A DNA stretch of 64,000 nt, taken from Tragulus kanchil. Taxonomy: Eukaryota; Chordata; Mammalia; Artiodactyla; Tragulidae. Positions 1 through 11,391 of the stretch are shown here, one piece after another. The translations under genes and the position numbers were made by a program. The stretch is taken from the NCBI GenBank assembly GCA_022376925.1, contig JAIOJX010000025.1:6045141-6109140 (forward strand). The letters run 5' to 3'. The stretch's first letter is position 1. Each line of letters begins with the position of its first letter. The notes under the pieces were generated by a model. That model ran no database searches, was not told the origin of the DNA, and saw nothing but the letters and a program-made list of their open reading frames with translations.

Positions 1-935
1 GTTCCGGGAGCAAGGCCCACGTGGTTAAGCAGCGACTGCCCCGGCTCTCAAAGCCATCCCAGTCTGGGGAACTGGGGACAGAGTGACGGCAGGGGCCCCC
101 ACTGTTGATACATGCCCTTGAGATTCCTGTGAGAGTCCATGGGGGAAATGTGGGTTCCCGGGGCTTGAAAGGGGAGCCTCCAGGGCCATTTCGTCAGCAC
201 AATTCCCACCCATTGGTCCTTTTCATTTGACAACACGGCGGCCCTCAGAATCAAGGCCGCTAAACCCCAAACACTCAACACCTCACTCTGCCACTGGGTA
301 AACTGGTGCTCAGACTGGTCAAGTGACTACGAGTCCAAGGGACATGGGCATATCAGATCTCAACATTCAGGTCTAAATAAGGTGAACCTAAGGAATGAAG
401 AAAGGCTGTGCAGTGGTCATGCTCAAGCGGGCGACACTCAAGGCGGAGAAAGAGGTGAAAGGGGTCTTGCACGGGGCTGGTGAGGTGGAAGGGTGTCAGG
501 AGGGGAGGGTCAACTCAGTCGGGGCGCCGAGCCTTTACCTTGTGCACTTTAGAGACCTGCAGCAAGCCGAACGCCCCAGGAATGAGACGACCCGCCACAC
601 CCGCAGGGCAGGCAGCGGGCCCAGAGCCACAGCCACCTGAGGCCACGCCCAACTTCCCCTCCTGCTTCCTCCTTCCGGTTGCTCTGAATTTAAAGGCTTG
701 GGCCGACTCTGCAGGCCACGTGACTCTGATAAAACCAGGCAGCAGGTGTGCAGACTCAGAGCCTGCCCTCCGCTTCGGCCTCTCTCCTGGGGCCAGACCC
801 ACAGCTGAGAACTTTCCTCCCCACCCTGGCCAGTTTGCTCCATTCTCCACAAGCAGATACAGCGTCTGGGGGACAATTAGTGTCTCTTTAGAGGCTGGAA
901 TGAAAAACTTTTCACATTGACAAGCTCATGGAATA
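1..935. other. GC-rich single-copy DNA, no gene recognised
   Basis: About 0.9 kb of moderately GC-rich sequence before the first SINE. Several overlapping open frames of up to about 146 codons occur on both strands between 395 and 920. They overlap each other, lack recognisable domains and look like stop-poor GC-rich DNA. No repeat family was recognised. Confidence 0.4.
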
Positions 936-942
936 TAAACCT

Positions 943-1104
943 GAGAACTCCCTGGAGGTCCAGTGGTTAAGAGTTTGCCTTGCAATGCAGAGGGTGGTCT
1001 GAGAAATAAGATCCCACATTCCACATACCTCACAGCCAAAAACACAGAACTTAAACAACAGAAGTAATATTGTAACAGATTCAATAAAGATTTAAAAAAT
1101 GGCC
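943..1104 (+). mobile_element. tRNA-derived SINE, CHR type, degraded
   Basis: The segment has the cetartiodactyl SINE head (a diverged CTCCCTGGAGGTCCAGTGG motif), then the AAGATCCCACAT box and an A-rich end. It is quite diverged, and another SINE fragment follows closely. Confidence 0.6.
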
Positions 1105-1129
1105 CACATCAGAAAAATCTTGAAAAAAA

Positions 1130-1245
1130 ATTACAGAAGAAGGAAATGGCAACCCACTCCAGCATTCTTGCCCGGGAAATCCCATGGATAGAGGAGCCTG
1201 GAGGGCTGCAGCTGAAGGGGTTGCAAAGAGTCAGACGCTGATAAG
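1130..1245 (+). mobile_element. Bov-A SINE fragment
   Basis: Carries the ruminant Bov-A signature: GGAAATGGCAACCCACTCCA, CATTCTTGCC, GAGGAGCCTGG and a GAGTCAGACGCTGA tail. The element is ruminant-specific and supports the taxonomic call. It is repeated at 2240-2353 in the second copy. Confidence 0.85.
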
Positions 1246-1790
1246 TAACTAAATAACAAGAGCAACAAATATATGTTAGTCATTTTTCTTTCCTTCATTT
1301 TATACTTTTAAGGTTCTTTGATACGTAGTCATAGACCTATATACGCTCCTCCTTGTTGCTTAAATTTTTTGATGGAACATTTATTTAATATTTTACATGA
1401 GACATTTTTAAAAATAAACCAAAGCAGATGTTAAAAAAAATTTACAAACCTGACAACTACAGGGAGACCTCAGTTTTCATCCCATTGAATTAGGTTCATA
1501 AGAAAATGGTTTGGAAAAAAAAAAAGAAAATGGTTTGAAGAAAATTTGGTTTAAATAGAAATCATCCTAAAGGGGAAAAAATGTTCTGGTTTAAAGCAAA
1601 ATAGAGTCTTATGGTGTCTTCTGTATTAATAATTCTAGTTCTTTGTAAGTCTTTCAGTTTCCCTGATTATGCCAATTTACTAATTAAAAACTGAAAACCT
1701 CTGTCTTTCTAGTTTACATAATTCAACTGAGTGAACAAGAATTTGACTAATCTCTACCTTTTAATATGAAACGCATATGAGTAAATTTTT

Positions 1791-2065
1791 TTAAATTTTA
1801 CTTATTTATTTTTGGCTATTCTGGGTTTTCACTGCTGCTGAGTTGTGGGGAGTGAGGGCTACTCTCCAGTTTAAGTAAGCAGACCTCCTGCTGCGGAACT
1901 TGGGCTCTAGGGCACACGGGCCTCAGCAGCTGTGGCACATGGGCTCAACAGTTGGGCCTCCAGGGCTCTAGAGCACAGGCTCGATAGTTGTGGCTCACGG
2001 GCATTGCTGCTCCGCAGCACCTGGGATCCTCCCGGATCAGAGACCAAACCCATGGGAAGCCCTCA
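1791..2065 (-). mobile_element. CHR-type SINE, reverse orientation
   Basis: A T-rich left end leads into the reverse complement of a CHR SINE, with the repeated GGGCTCTAG, GTGGCACATGGGCTC and GTGGCTCACGGGC phrases typical of this cetartiodactyl family. A second copy lies at 2899-3174 in the duplicate. Confidence 0.75.
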
Positions 2066-2239
2066 TGTGAGAATCTGTTAGTCTCATATATATCCTGAAC
2101 TTTTCTTTGAATATATTCTTATGTGGACAGATAACAGATGGGAGGGAACCTTGATGATAAGCTACCTTCCAGCTCTAATGGTTCAGGCCTGTCCAGAAGT
2201 AATATTGTAACAATTCATGCCCAGAAAAATCTTAAAAAA

Positions 2240-2353
2240 AATTACAGAAGAAGGAAATGGCAACCCACTCCAGCATTCTTGCCCGGAAATCCATGGATAG
2301 AGGAGCCTGGAGGGCTGCAGCTGAAGGGGTTGCAAAGAGTCAGACGCTGATAA
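2240..2353 (+). mobile_element. Bov-A SINE fragment, duplicate copy
   Basis: Same element as at 1130-1245 with small base losses (a GGGAAATCCCATGG stretch has become GGAAATCCATGG). The losses fit sequencing error near a contig end. Confidence 0.85.
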
Positions 2354-2898
2354 GTAACTAAATAACAAGAGCAACAAATATATGTTACTCATTTTTCTGT
2401 CCTTCATTTTATACCTTTAAGGTTCTTTGATACGTAGTCATAGACCTATATACGCTCCTCCTTGTTGCTTAAATTTTTTGATGGAACATTTATTTAATAT
2501 TTTACATGAGACATTTTTAAAAATAAACCAAAGCAGATGTTAAAAAAAATTTACAAACCTGACAACTACAGGGAGACCTCAGTTTTCATCCCATTGAATT
2601 AGGTTCATAAGAAAATGGTTTGGAAAAAAAAAAAGAAAATGGTTTGAAGAAAATTTGGTTTAAATAGAAATCATCCTAAAGGGGAAAAAATGTTCTGGTT
2701 TAAAGCAAAATAGAGTCTTATGGTGTCTTCTGTATTAATAATTCTAGTTCTTTGTAAGTCTTTCAGTTTCCCTGATTATGCCAATTTACTAATTAAAAAC
2801 TGAAAACCTCTGTCTTTCTAGTTTACATAATTCAACTGAGTGAACAAGAATTTGACTAATCTCTACCTTTTAATATGAAACGCATATGAGTAAATTTT

Positions 2899-3174
2899 TT
2901 TAAATTTTACTTATTTATTTTTGGCTATTCTGGGTTTTCACTGCTGCTGAGTTGTGGGGAGTGAGGGCTACTCTCCAGTTTAAGTAAGCAGACCTCCTGC
3001 TGTGGAACTTGGGCTCTAGGGCACACGGGCCTCAGCAGCTGTGGCACATGGGCTCAACAGTTGGGCCTCCAGGGCTCTAGAGCACAGGCTCGATAGTTGT
3101 GGCTCACGGGCATTGCTGCTCCGCAGCACCTGGGATCCTCCCGGATCAGAGACCAAACCCATGGGAAGCCCTCA
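2899..3174 (-). mobile_element. CHR-type SINE, reverse orientation, duplicate copy
   Basis: Nearly identical to the SINE at 1791-2065, as part of the second copy of the 1.1 kb block. Confidence 0.75.
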
Positions 3175-3296
3175 TGTGAGAATCTGTTAGTCTCATATAT
3201 ATCCTGAACTTTTCTTTGAATATATTCTTATGTGGACAGATAACAGATGGGAGGGAACCTTGATGATAAGCTACCTTCCAGCTCTAATGGTTCAGG

Positions 3297-3780
3297 ACAC
3301 CAAATGTTAGAACTGGGTTTCAGGTTGCTGTGTGTTCTCACCCTCTGTAAGGTGGGAATGATGATTTTGAACCGACAGTGCCTTGAAATCTCTCTCTCGT
3401 GGTTCCTCTGTCTCTCTCTCTGACTAGCATTTCTGCAGTTACTTAAGGGTTTTCACTTCATCCGTCTCCAACCTATGACTTTCTATATTTATACAACAAA
3501 CCTGAATAAAGTCAACCCTGTAAGTAAACAAGGCATTGCAATTTTGTTCATTTATTCTTTTTTTTCTTGCCTCTATTCAGAACAAATCGACATTTTTCAG
3601 AAAAATATTGATGAGACCATGGAGTTGAAGATGAGGCCTTCATGGAAACTTTCCAAGGGAGAGACCACTGCCAGTTACCAAACAACGTTACAAATTACAT
3701 AGACTTTGGCTGTTTTGTGGGGAGATATGCAAATTAGGAAAGCAGTCATGGAATATCTGAATAAATGGAGAAAACCCAGC
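3297..3780. other. Intergenic AT-rich DNA with short CT repeats
   Basis: This sequence lies between the first duplication and the telomere-like block. A short CT-rich microsatellite lies around 3390-3422. No gene or repeat family was recognised. Confidence 0.4.
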
Positions 3781-4262
3781 TAAGGCCAAACCTCACCCGG
3801 TCCCTCCCTCTATCCCAACTTAACGGGAACACAAGAGTTCACACCAGCCCACTGCATTTCCCTTTACATTCAACGCCCCCACCCTAAGTTATACCGACCC
3901 TAACTCTAATAGTTAAGCTAACCGTAACAGTAGCCCAAGCACTGGCCCTAGTCCTAACCCAAACCTCACCAGAACCCTCACCCTATCCCAGCGAACCCTA
4001 AGGCACCACCAGCCCTCTGCATTTACCTTTACTCAAAACAATTCTAACCTTAAACCGACCCCAAGGCTTACGGTAAGTCTAATCCTAACCCTAGACCTTC
4101 CCCTAGCCCAAACCTCACCCAAACCCTCCCCTTATCCCAACTAAAAGCCAACCCTCAAGCCACCACCAGCCCTCCACATCTCCCTTTACTCTAAACTCAA
4201 TCAAAACGCTAAACCAACCTGAATGTCGAAAACCCAACAAAGGCCAAACCTCACCCTATTCC
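3781..4262. repeat. Degenerate telomere-like minisatellite
   Basis: C-rich, nearly G-free DNA built from CCTAACCC-like words. It has a longer period: AAACCTCACC starts at about 3788, 3961, 4110 and 4245 (spacings of roughly 173, 149 and 135). In the first three units this is followed by a CACCAGCCC...CTTTAC segment. It reads as a decayed subtelomeric or interstitial telomeric satellite in C-strand orientation. Its right-hand part is copied at 5222-5347. Confidence 0.65.
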
Positions 4263-4336
4263 AACTTAAGCAGCACATAGAAATGGGCTACTTGAACTAA
4301 CATAGGCACACTACTCTTTAGAAAATAAGACTCAAG

Positions 4337-4637
4337 GGCTTCCCTGGTGGTCCAGTGATAAAGAGTCCGTCTTGCAGTGCAAGGGACACCAGTTTGATCC
4401 CTGGCCCAGGAAGATCCCAAGTGCCATGGAGTGGCTGGACCAGTGTGTCCAATTACGAGACAACGCTCTGGAGCACGTATGCCCAAAGCCGGTGCTCTGC
4501 AATGAGAGAGGCCACTGCAATGGGAGGCTCACACAGGCTGAAGAATAAAGATTGATGAAAATAAAAAAATAAACAGAAAAATCAATAAAAGAGGCCAAAA
4601 ATTTTAAAAACAAAAGTCTATTAAAAAAAAAAAAGAA
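4337..4637 (+). mobile_element. CHR/Bov-type tRNA-derived SINE
   Basis: Begins GGGCTTCCCTGGTGGTCCAG and has the GATCCCTGGCC and GAAGATCCCA boxes, the CACACAGGCTGAAGAATAAA region and an A-rich tail. It is repeated at 5425-5725. Confidence 0.85.
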
Positions 4638-4639
4638 GA

Positions 4640-4790
4640 GGGCTTCCCCTGGTGGTTCAGTGGGTAAGGACACCGCCTTGCAGGGCAAGGGGCACCGGTT
4701 ACATCCCTGGCCTGGGAAGATCCCACGTGCCGCGGAGCGGCTGGACCGATATGTCCAGTTACCAAGCCAGAGCTCTGGGGCGCATCACCT
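4640..4790 (+). mobile_element. CHR-type SINE, 3'-truncated
   Basis: A second SINE head begins immediately after the A-rich tail of the previous one and stops after about 150 bp, where L1-like sequence begins. It was probably inserted into, or recombined with, the preceding poly-A. It is repeated at 5728-5875. Confidence 0.75.
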
Positions 4791-4794
4791 ATCA

Positions 4795-5170
4795 GCAGTC
4801 AGAATGGCCATTGTCAGAAACTCGATGAATAGTTGATGGAGAAGGTATGGAGGCAAGGAATTATTCCTTCCCCGATTCTGGGAGCATAAATTGTTAACAG
4901 ACACTATAAAGGATATTATAGACCAGGATTATTAAAACCAGGAAAATGAGAATGAGGTTAGAACACTCTCTAACAACATACATGAAATTCACTCCAAATA
5001 ATAAAGATCTAAAGACCAGGAGGGATTCTACGAAAGTCTTCAGGAAAACATAGGCAGGACACTCACTGATACAGATGTATAAGGATTTGGGGGTTTGGAT
5101 GATATCAAAGGTCTTTTGGAATCCATCTCATAGAGGAATGAGAAATAAACCAAAAACAGGAAAACATGAC
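4795..5170 (+). mobile_element. L1 ORF2 3' fragment, rearranged
   Basis: Words characteristic of the L1 ORF2 C-terminal region are visible: GTCAGAATGGCCATTGTC, GAGAAGGTATGGAGG, then AGAACACTCTCTAAC and GGAAAACATAGGCAGGACAC. The order and spacing are disturbed and no frame is open. It is duplicated at 5883-6260. Confidence 0.6.
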
Positions 5171-5424
5171 CTACCTTCCATTTAAAAGGAGGTATCCAAT
5201 ACCTTAAAAAAGTAAAAGGCAATCCCAACTAAAAGCCAACCCTCAAGCCACCACCAGCCCTCCACATCTCCCTTTACTCTAAACTCAATCAAAACGCTAA
5301 ACCAACCTGAATGTCGAAAACCCAACAAAGGCCAAACCTCACCCTATTCCAACTTAAGCAGCACATAGAAATGGGCTACTTGAACTAACATAGGCACACT
5401 ACTCTTTAGAAAATAAGACTCAAG

Positions 5425-5725
5425 GGCTTCCCTGGTGGTCCAGTGATAAAGAGTCCGTCTTGCAGTGCAAGGGACACCAGTTTGATCCCTGGCCCAGGAA
5501 GATCCCAAGTGCCATGGAGTGGCTGGACCAGTGTGTCCAATTACGAGACAACGCTCTGGAGCACGTATGCCCAAAGCCGGTGCTCTGCAACGAGAGAGGC
5601 CACTGCAATGGGAGGCTCACACAGGCTGAAGAATAAAGATTGATGAAAATAAAAAAATAAACAGAAAAATCAATAAAAGAGGCCAAAAATTTTAAAAACA
5701 AAAGTCTATTAAAAAAAAAAAAGAA
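5425..5725 (+). mobile_element. CHR/Bov-type SINE, duplicate copy
   Basis: Copy of the element at 4337-4637, at an offset of 1088 with at most a few substitutions. Confidence 0.85.
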
Positions 5726-5727
5726 GA

Positions 5728-5875
5728 GGGCTTCCCCTGGTGGTTCAGTGGGTAAGGACACCGCCTTGCAGGGCAAGGGGCACCGGTTACATCCCTGGCC
5801 TGGGAAGATCCCACGTGCCGCGGAGCGGCTGGACCGATATGTCCAGTTACCAAGCCAGAGCTCTGGGGCGCATCA
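5728..5875 (+). mobile_element. CHR-type SINE, 3'-truncated, duplicate copy
   Basis: Copy of the truncated SINE at 4640-4790 within the second duplicate block. Confidence 0.75.
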
Positions 5876-5882
5876 TCTATCA

Positions 5883-6260
5883 GCAGTCAGAATGGCCATT
5901 GTCAGAAACTCGATGAATAGTTGATGGAGAAGGTATGGAGGCAAGGAATTATTCCTTCCCCGATTCTGGGAGCATAAATTGTTAACAGACACTATAAAGG
6001 ATATTATAGACCAGGATTATTAAAACCAGGAAAATGAGAATGAGGTTAGAACACTCTCTAACAACATACATGAAATTCACTCCAAATAATAAAGATCTAA
6101 AGACCAGGAGGGATTCTACGAAAGTCTTCAGGAAAACATAGGCAGGACACTCACTGATACAGATGTATAAGGATTTGGGGGTTTGGATGATATCAAAGGT
6201 CTTTTGGAATCCATCTCATAGAGGAATGAGAAATAAACCAAAAACAGGAAAACATGACCT
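5883..6260 (+). mobile_element. L1 ORF2 3' fragment, duplicate copy
   Basis: Copy of the rearranged L1 piece at 4795-5170. No open frame. Confidence 0.6.
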
Positions 6261-6735
6261 ACCTTCCATTTAAAAGGAGGTATCCAATAATGGAAACCTT
6301 AAGGAATGTAAAAGGCAATCCTGAAAGCAAAGAAATGTGTGCAAACCAAGACAACCACAAGCAATTCAGCTCCAAAACCAACCAACAGCTCATAATTTGG
6401 TAATGTTTGCATAAAGTACATTCCATAAAAATATTGCACCACTCTGTTGTATTCCAAAATAAACATACTTATGTTAATCAGGTGCACTTCTATTTCAAAC
6501 AAAAATATTTGATGTATATCTACAAACACAAAGCAATATAAGAGGAAAACAGAGCAAAAGGAAAATGGGAAATATTTATACAGAAGTACAGAGAAATGAC
6601 TCTGGACAAGATAATTAAAATCACATAAACTAGGTGACCATTTTAAACTGTGCATAAAAAAAAAAAGAATTAGTCAAATGAGGCGAACGACTCTACCAGC
6701 AAGATTAAATGGCCAAGACCATTCAAAACTCCCGT

Positions 6736-6896
6736 TTTACCTAACTCTAATCATAAAACTTGAACCTAACCATCAGCTTAACCCTAACTTCTATCCCCTA
6801 ACTTCTAACCCTAACATTAACCTGAGCACCAACCCTAACCCTAAAACCCTAACCCTAATGCCTAACCCAAACCCCAGCCCCTACCCATAACCCTGT
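6736..6896. repeat. Interstitial telomere-like repeat
   Basis: An imperfect array of CCCTAA words. The best stretch is at about 6831-6858, where AACCCTAACCCTAA occurs twice separated by AA. It is C-strand on the plus strand, the same orientation as the block at 3781-4262. A Bov-tA SINE abuts its right end. Confidence 0.75.
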
Positions 6897-7067
6897 GCTT
6901 ACTCACTCAGTCGTGTCTGACTCTGCAGCCGCTTGGACTGTAGCCTGCATACTGGAGTGTGTTGCCATGCTCTTCTCCAGGGGATCATCCTGATCCAGGG
7001 ATCAAACCCACATCTCTTATGTCTCCTGCATTGGCAAGTGGGTTCTTTACCACTAGTGCCATTTCCA
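6897..7067 (-). mobile_element. Bov-tA SINE, reverse orientation
   Basis: Reverse-strand Bov-A/Bov-tA: CACTCAGTCGTGTCTGACTC at the left (complement of the usual GAGTCGGACACGACTGAG end), then GGGATCAAACCCACATCTC and the TGGCAAGTGGGTTCTTTACC head. Its last 50 bp also open the duplicate copy at 8152. Confidence 0.8.
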
Positions 7068-9262
7068 AATAACTGATGAAGGGTTATACCAAACAACCCC
7101 ATTAAAATTAGGTAAAGACTGAAACACACACCTAGTCAAACAAGATAAATAGTATACAAGCACACAAGAATATACTCAAGATGTTGCTGGAATACATGTG
7201 CAACCAACTTTGGGAGACAGTTGACCCTTTTTTCCAAATCTAAGTGATCTCACCTTAGGGTCCAAGAAGTGTCACCTCATATATTTAGACAACTGTTTTG
7301 AAAAACTGTTCAGTAAGCATTAGCCTCAAGTAATGCATGAGAGCTCTATTCATAATAGCCAAAAAACTTAAAGATATTGGGATGTCCTTCCATAGATGAA
7401 TTTTTAAGCAAAATAGGGCACAAACATGTCAAGTGGAGCACAATACAGTACCCCCCAAATATGCCCATTGGACAAAAATAAATTTTGGACTGACTTAAAA
7501 AATGAAAATCAGTCCCAAGAGAATCTTTGAAAACCAAGTAGAAATGCCATTTTATGCAATAGACTTACCTTTATTAAGGATATCTACATTTGTCCTCTCT
7601 GGATGTCCTCCATCCAATCCTCTCTGGGCCAGGATTGGATGATGACTAAATATCAAGAACACCTTGTCAATGGAAGGGAGCTGGATGGAAATCTGCATAG
7701 CCACCAAACCCATGTCTCCTGTGCTTTGCCTATAACCTCCCTTATATGGCTTCTTCCATTCCCTAACATCCTTCTTTCATTCTTAGCTGAAGACAGCATA
7801 TAAGTAATGTTTTGGGCCATTTCTGGAAGTGATTCAATTTTCCCAGTTATCTTTCAGGTACACAGGAGTATGCATGACATACATTAAACTTACAGTTTTT
7901 CTCCAGTTCATCTCCCTTTCATTACAGGGATCTCCATGAAGAACATAGAAGGGTAGAGGAACAATTATCTTTCCTCTCACATAACACGATACAATAGTAT
8001 TCAGAGATTCAAAGGAATGAATCACTAACTCATTTATAAAAGACCATGGAACTAATATTTACATTGCCAAGTGAGAGAATCCAATCTGAAGTGCTATACA
8101 ACATATGACTTTATAAGACATTCTAAAGAAAACATGTAAAAGAGATGGTCTTATGTCTCCTGCATTGGCAAGTGGGTTCTTTACCACTAGTGCCATTTCC
8201 AAATAACTGATGAAGGGTTATACCAAACAACCCCATTAAAATTAGGTAAAGACTGAAACACACACCTAGTCAAACAAGATAAATAGTATACAAGCACACA
8301 AGAATATACTCAAGATGTTGCTGGAATACATGTGCAACCAACTTTGGGAGACAGTTGACCCTTTTTTCCAAATCTAAGTGATCTCACCTTAGGGTCCAAG
8401 AAGTGTCACCTCATATATTTAGACAACTGTTTTGAAAAACTGTTCAGTAAGCATTAGCCTCAAGTAATGCATGAGAGCTCTATTCATAATAGCCAAAAAA
8501 CTTAAAGATATTGGGATGTCCTTCCATAGATGAATTTTTAAGCAAAATAGGGCACAAACATGTCAAGTGGAGCACAATACAGTACCCCCCAAATATGCCC
8601 ATTGGACAAAAATAAATTTTGGACTGACTTAAAAAATGAAAATCAGTCCCAAGAGAATCTTTGAAAACCAAGTAGAAATGCCATTTTATGCAATAGACTT
8701 ACCTTTATTAAGGATATCTACATTTGTCCTCTCTGGATGTCCTCCATCCAATCCTCTCTGTGCCAGGATTGGATGCTGACTAAATACCAAGGAAATCTTG
8801 TCAATGGAAGGGAGCTGGATGGAAATCTGCATAGCCACCAAACCCATGTTTCCTGGGCTCTGCCTATAACCTCCCTTAAGTGGCTTCTTCCATTTACCTA
8901 ACATTCTTCTTTCATTCTTAGCTGAAGACAGCATTTAAGTAATGTTTTGGGCCATTTCTGGAAGTGATTCAATTTTCCCAGTTATCTTTCAGGTACACAG
9001 GAGTATGCATGACATACATTAAACTTACAGTTTTTCTCCAGTTCATCTCCCTTTCATTACAGGGATCTCCATGAAGAACATAGAAGGGTAGAGGAACAAT
9101 TATCTTTCCTCTCACATAACACGATACAATAGTATTCAGAGATTCAAAGGAATGAATCACTAACTCATTTATAAAAGACCATGGAACTAATATTTACATT
9201 GCCAAGTGAGAGAATCCAATCTGAAGTGCTATACAACATATGACTTTATAAGACATTCTAGA
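7016..9262. repeat. Adjacent ~1.13 kb duplication (copies 7016-8151 and 8152-9262)
   Basis: The offset is about 1135, with only scattered differences internally (a cluster near 7620-7670 versus 8755-8805). The last roughly 27 bp of copy 1 (about 8122-8151) are a scrambled version of the corresponding bases at about 9257-9282. Copy 2 starts mid-SINE. The content is decayed L1-like and unassigned AT-rich DNA. Confidence 0.9.
7175..7545 (+). mobile_element. Decayed L1 3' fragment
   Basis: The ATTCATAATAGCCAAAAAAC, TCCTTCCATAGATGAAT and related phrases match the conserved L1 3' region (CATAATAGCC...GTCCATCAACAGATGAAT). It is strongly diverged and duplicated at 8310-8680. Confidence 0.5.
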
Positions 9263-9507
9263 ACAGGCAAAACAGACATGGTAAACAGTTTATGGAATAT
9301 GTGGTTGAAATATTCCATATGATACTTTAGTGATGAATACCTGCCACTAAATATTTGTCTAAGCATATAGCTTTTTTTTTTTTAGAGAACTCACAAGTAA
9401 ATTATTACCTATTCAAATTTAGTTATTTAGGGTATGGGAATGCCAAAGACTGAAATGCAGAAGTTAACAAAGAATCTAACTGATTGAGAAATGTAGGAAA
9501 CGCCTTG

Positions 9508-9640
9508 GGACTTCCCTGGTGCTCCTGTGGTTAAGACTCCATGTTGCCAATGCAGGGGATGTGAGTTCAATTCCTGGTCAGGGATCTAAAAATCCCACAT
9601 GCCATACAGCACAGCCAACAGGTTAAATAAAGAAAAAAAA
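9508..9640 (+). mobile_element. CHR-type SINE, short form
   Basis: Begins GGGACTTCCCTGGTGCTCCT, then GTTAAGACTCCATGTTGCCA, CAATTCCTGGTCAGGGATCT and AAATCCCACATGCC, ending in an A-rich tail at about 9630-9640. Confidence 0.8.
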
Positions 9641-9879
9641 GAAAAGCCCATTTTGTCCTGGAGGTGGGACAAAATGGATTGACCCAAGTTAACTGTGGAA
9701 ATGAAATCTTCAGGTGATTGGATAAGCAAAAAAGCATCGACCCATAAGATGCATTACTCTGCCACATAAAGGAATGAAGTAAAATAGAGCCATAGAGCCT
9801 CAGCTGTGGAAAACATTAGGGGGCTCCTCAAAAACTTAAACACAGAGTTAGCATAGAATCTATCATTTCTGTCCCAGGG

Positions 9880-10395
9880 TATACACACAAAATACTTAAA
9901 ACCAAAGACTGGAACAGATGTTTGTACCCCATACTCATAGCAGCATTATTTACATTAGCCAAACAGTGGAAACAACACAAGTGTTCTCTGAAAGATGAAT
10001 GGATAAGCACAATTTAGTATATGCACAGCGGAACATGATGCATGGGTTACAACGTGGATAAACCCTCAAGCCCTTATGCTAAGTGAGACAAGCCTGACAG
10101 CCACAGACAAACATTCTATGATTTCACCAGTATGAGATATCCACATATCTATTCTGAGCAGAATAAGGTTGCCAGGGGTTGAGGGAAGTTGTTTAACGGG
10201 TCCACCCGCAGACAAACATTCTCTGATTCCAGCAGTATGAGATACCCATATATCTATTCTGAGTAGAATAAGGTTGCCAGGGGTTGAGGGAAGTTAGGTC
10301 CAGGGTCACTTGGGGAAAATGAAAAGATTCAGGGATGAATCGTGAGGATACATTAACAACAATGTGAGTGCAGTTAATGCTATAAAAGTGTATAT
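9880..10395 (+). mobile_element. L1 3' end fragment
   Basis: The phrases CATAGCAGCATTATTTACAT, TAGCCAAACAGTGGAAACAA, GATGAATGGATAAGCAC and AAGTGAGACAAGCC match the well-known L1 3'-terminal region. A 3'UTR-like stretch containing GGTTGCCAGGGGTTGAGG follows. It includes a small internal tandem duplication (10104-10295). Confidence 0.7.
10104..10295. repeat. Short tandem duplication, 2 x 87 bp
   Basis: The segment 10104-10190 (CAGACAAACATTCT...GAGGGAAGTT) recurs at 10209-10295 with a few substitutions, separated by an 18 bp spacer. It is unlike the 1.1 kb duplications in size and divergence, so it probably arose by ordinary local duplication inside an L1 3'UTR. Confidence 0.85.
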
Positions 10396-10409
10396 TTAAA
10401 ATGACTTAA

Positions 10410-10670
10410 GGGCTTCCCTGGTGGTCCAGTAGGTAGAGTCCACCTTGCAGTGCAAGGGGCGCCAGTTCAATCCCTGGCCTGGGAAGATCCCACGTGCCGC
10501 AGAGCAGCTTGACCGGTGTGTCCAATTACGAGTCAGCGCTCTGGAGTGCATGCGCCCAGAGCAAGTGCACCACAGCTAGAGAGGCCACTGGGATGGAAGG
10601 CCCACACAGGCCAAAGACTAAAGATGGATGAAAACAAACAAATTTTAAAAAGCGGCCAAAATTTTTTAAA
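10410..10670 (+). mobile_element. CHR/Bov-type SINE with target duplication
   Basis: Starts GGGCTTCCCTGGTGGTCCAG and ends in A-rich sequence. It is flanked by AAAATGACTTAA on the left (about 10399) and AAAATGACTCAA on the right (about 10670), an imperfect target-site duplication showing retroposition. Confidence 0.85.
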
Positions 10671-10689
10671 AAATGACTCAAATGATAAA

Positions 10690-11390
10690 TGTTATATGTT
10701 TTTAATCACAATGAAAAATAATAGTACATGGAAAGGAACTAAAAACATCCTCAGTGAAAGAAACCATACAGGAAAGCCCATCCAGATCACACTCACCTTG
10801 GACCTTTTACATCCATGAAGGTTCTTAAAATAAAGGAAATCCCCAGATTTCTGGTTCCGGAGAAATAAAATTGGATTAGAATGGAGAAGACACTTGCACA
10901 AAGCTTGGAGAGCCAGTGAAAGTTGAAGTGGTCTTGTGGATAGGACTGTGAAGCAGAAACCATAATTAACCCTCACTTTGGGGTTATGTGCTGATTCCCT
11001 CGAAGAGTAACTCTGTTTTGGGTAAAACACATTTGGTGATGTATTTGGTGGGAATGTAGAGAACTTTGTCCTGCTATTTAAAGCTGAAACATTTGAAATT
11101 TACTGGAAAGTAAATTACTTTTCAATACACCCATGTAAATCACTTGCCAGAAAATCGGAGATGACATCAAACATTGCTAGAGACAAAACTTAACCCAGAC
11201 CAAATTCAACTCAAGGGGTGATGCTAATTGCTTTGTAGGAGTCCACATGGTATTAGAAGGCACCATAGAAAGTATATGTATATATCCTGGGTGCTGAGGA
11301 TGATCCTGATATAGCTCAAACTGAGATTTCTAAATTCTAGCATTCAATACAGAACTATCAAAACGACTGTCAGAACTAAAAAATGAATTC
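10690..11390. other. Intergenic DNA, nothing recognised
   Basis: About 0.7 kb between two SINEs. Short open frames on both strands lack recognisable motifs. Confidence 0.4.
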
Positions 11391-11391
11391 A

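Larger units (their letters stand above)
1060..3296. repeat. Adjacent ~1.1 kb duplication (copies 1060-2187 and 2195-3296)
   Basis: The two copies are nearly identical and contain a Bov-A fragment, AT-rich spacer and a reversed CHR SINE. Differences concentrate at the edge of copy 2. It lacks about 23 bp just after its start (offset 1135 at 1060, 1112 at 1111) and has single-base deletions in G and C runs in the Bov-A fragment. The left sequence runs smoothly into copy 1 and the right sequence runs smoothly out of copy 2, as expected of an unmerged overlap. Confidence 0.9.
4136..6322. repeat. Adjacent ~1.09 kb duplication (copies 4136-5224 and 5222-6322)
   Basis: The copies contain telomere-like DNA, two SINEs and an L1 piece and are nearly identical internally. 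The right end of copy 1 (about 5205-5224) is a garbled version of 6284-6322, missing about a dozen bases, immediately before copy 2 begins. The offset is about 1088. Confidence 0.9.

Noticed and set aside
4256..4688. Frames repeated in identical form at 4256-4688 and 5344-5776
   Set aside because: They are readings of SINEs and duplicated DNA, not genes.
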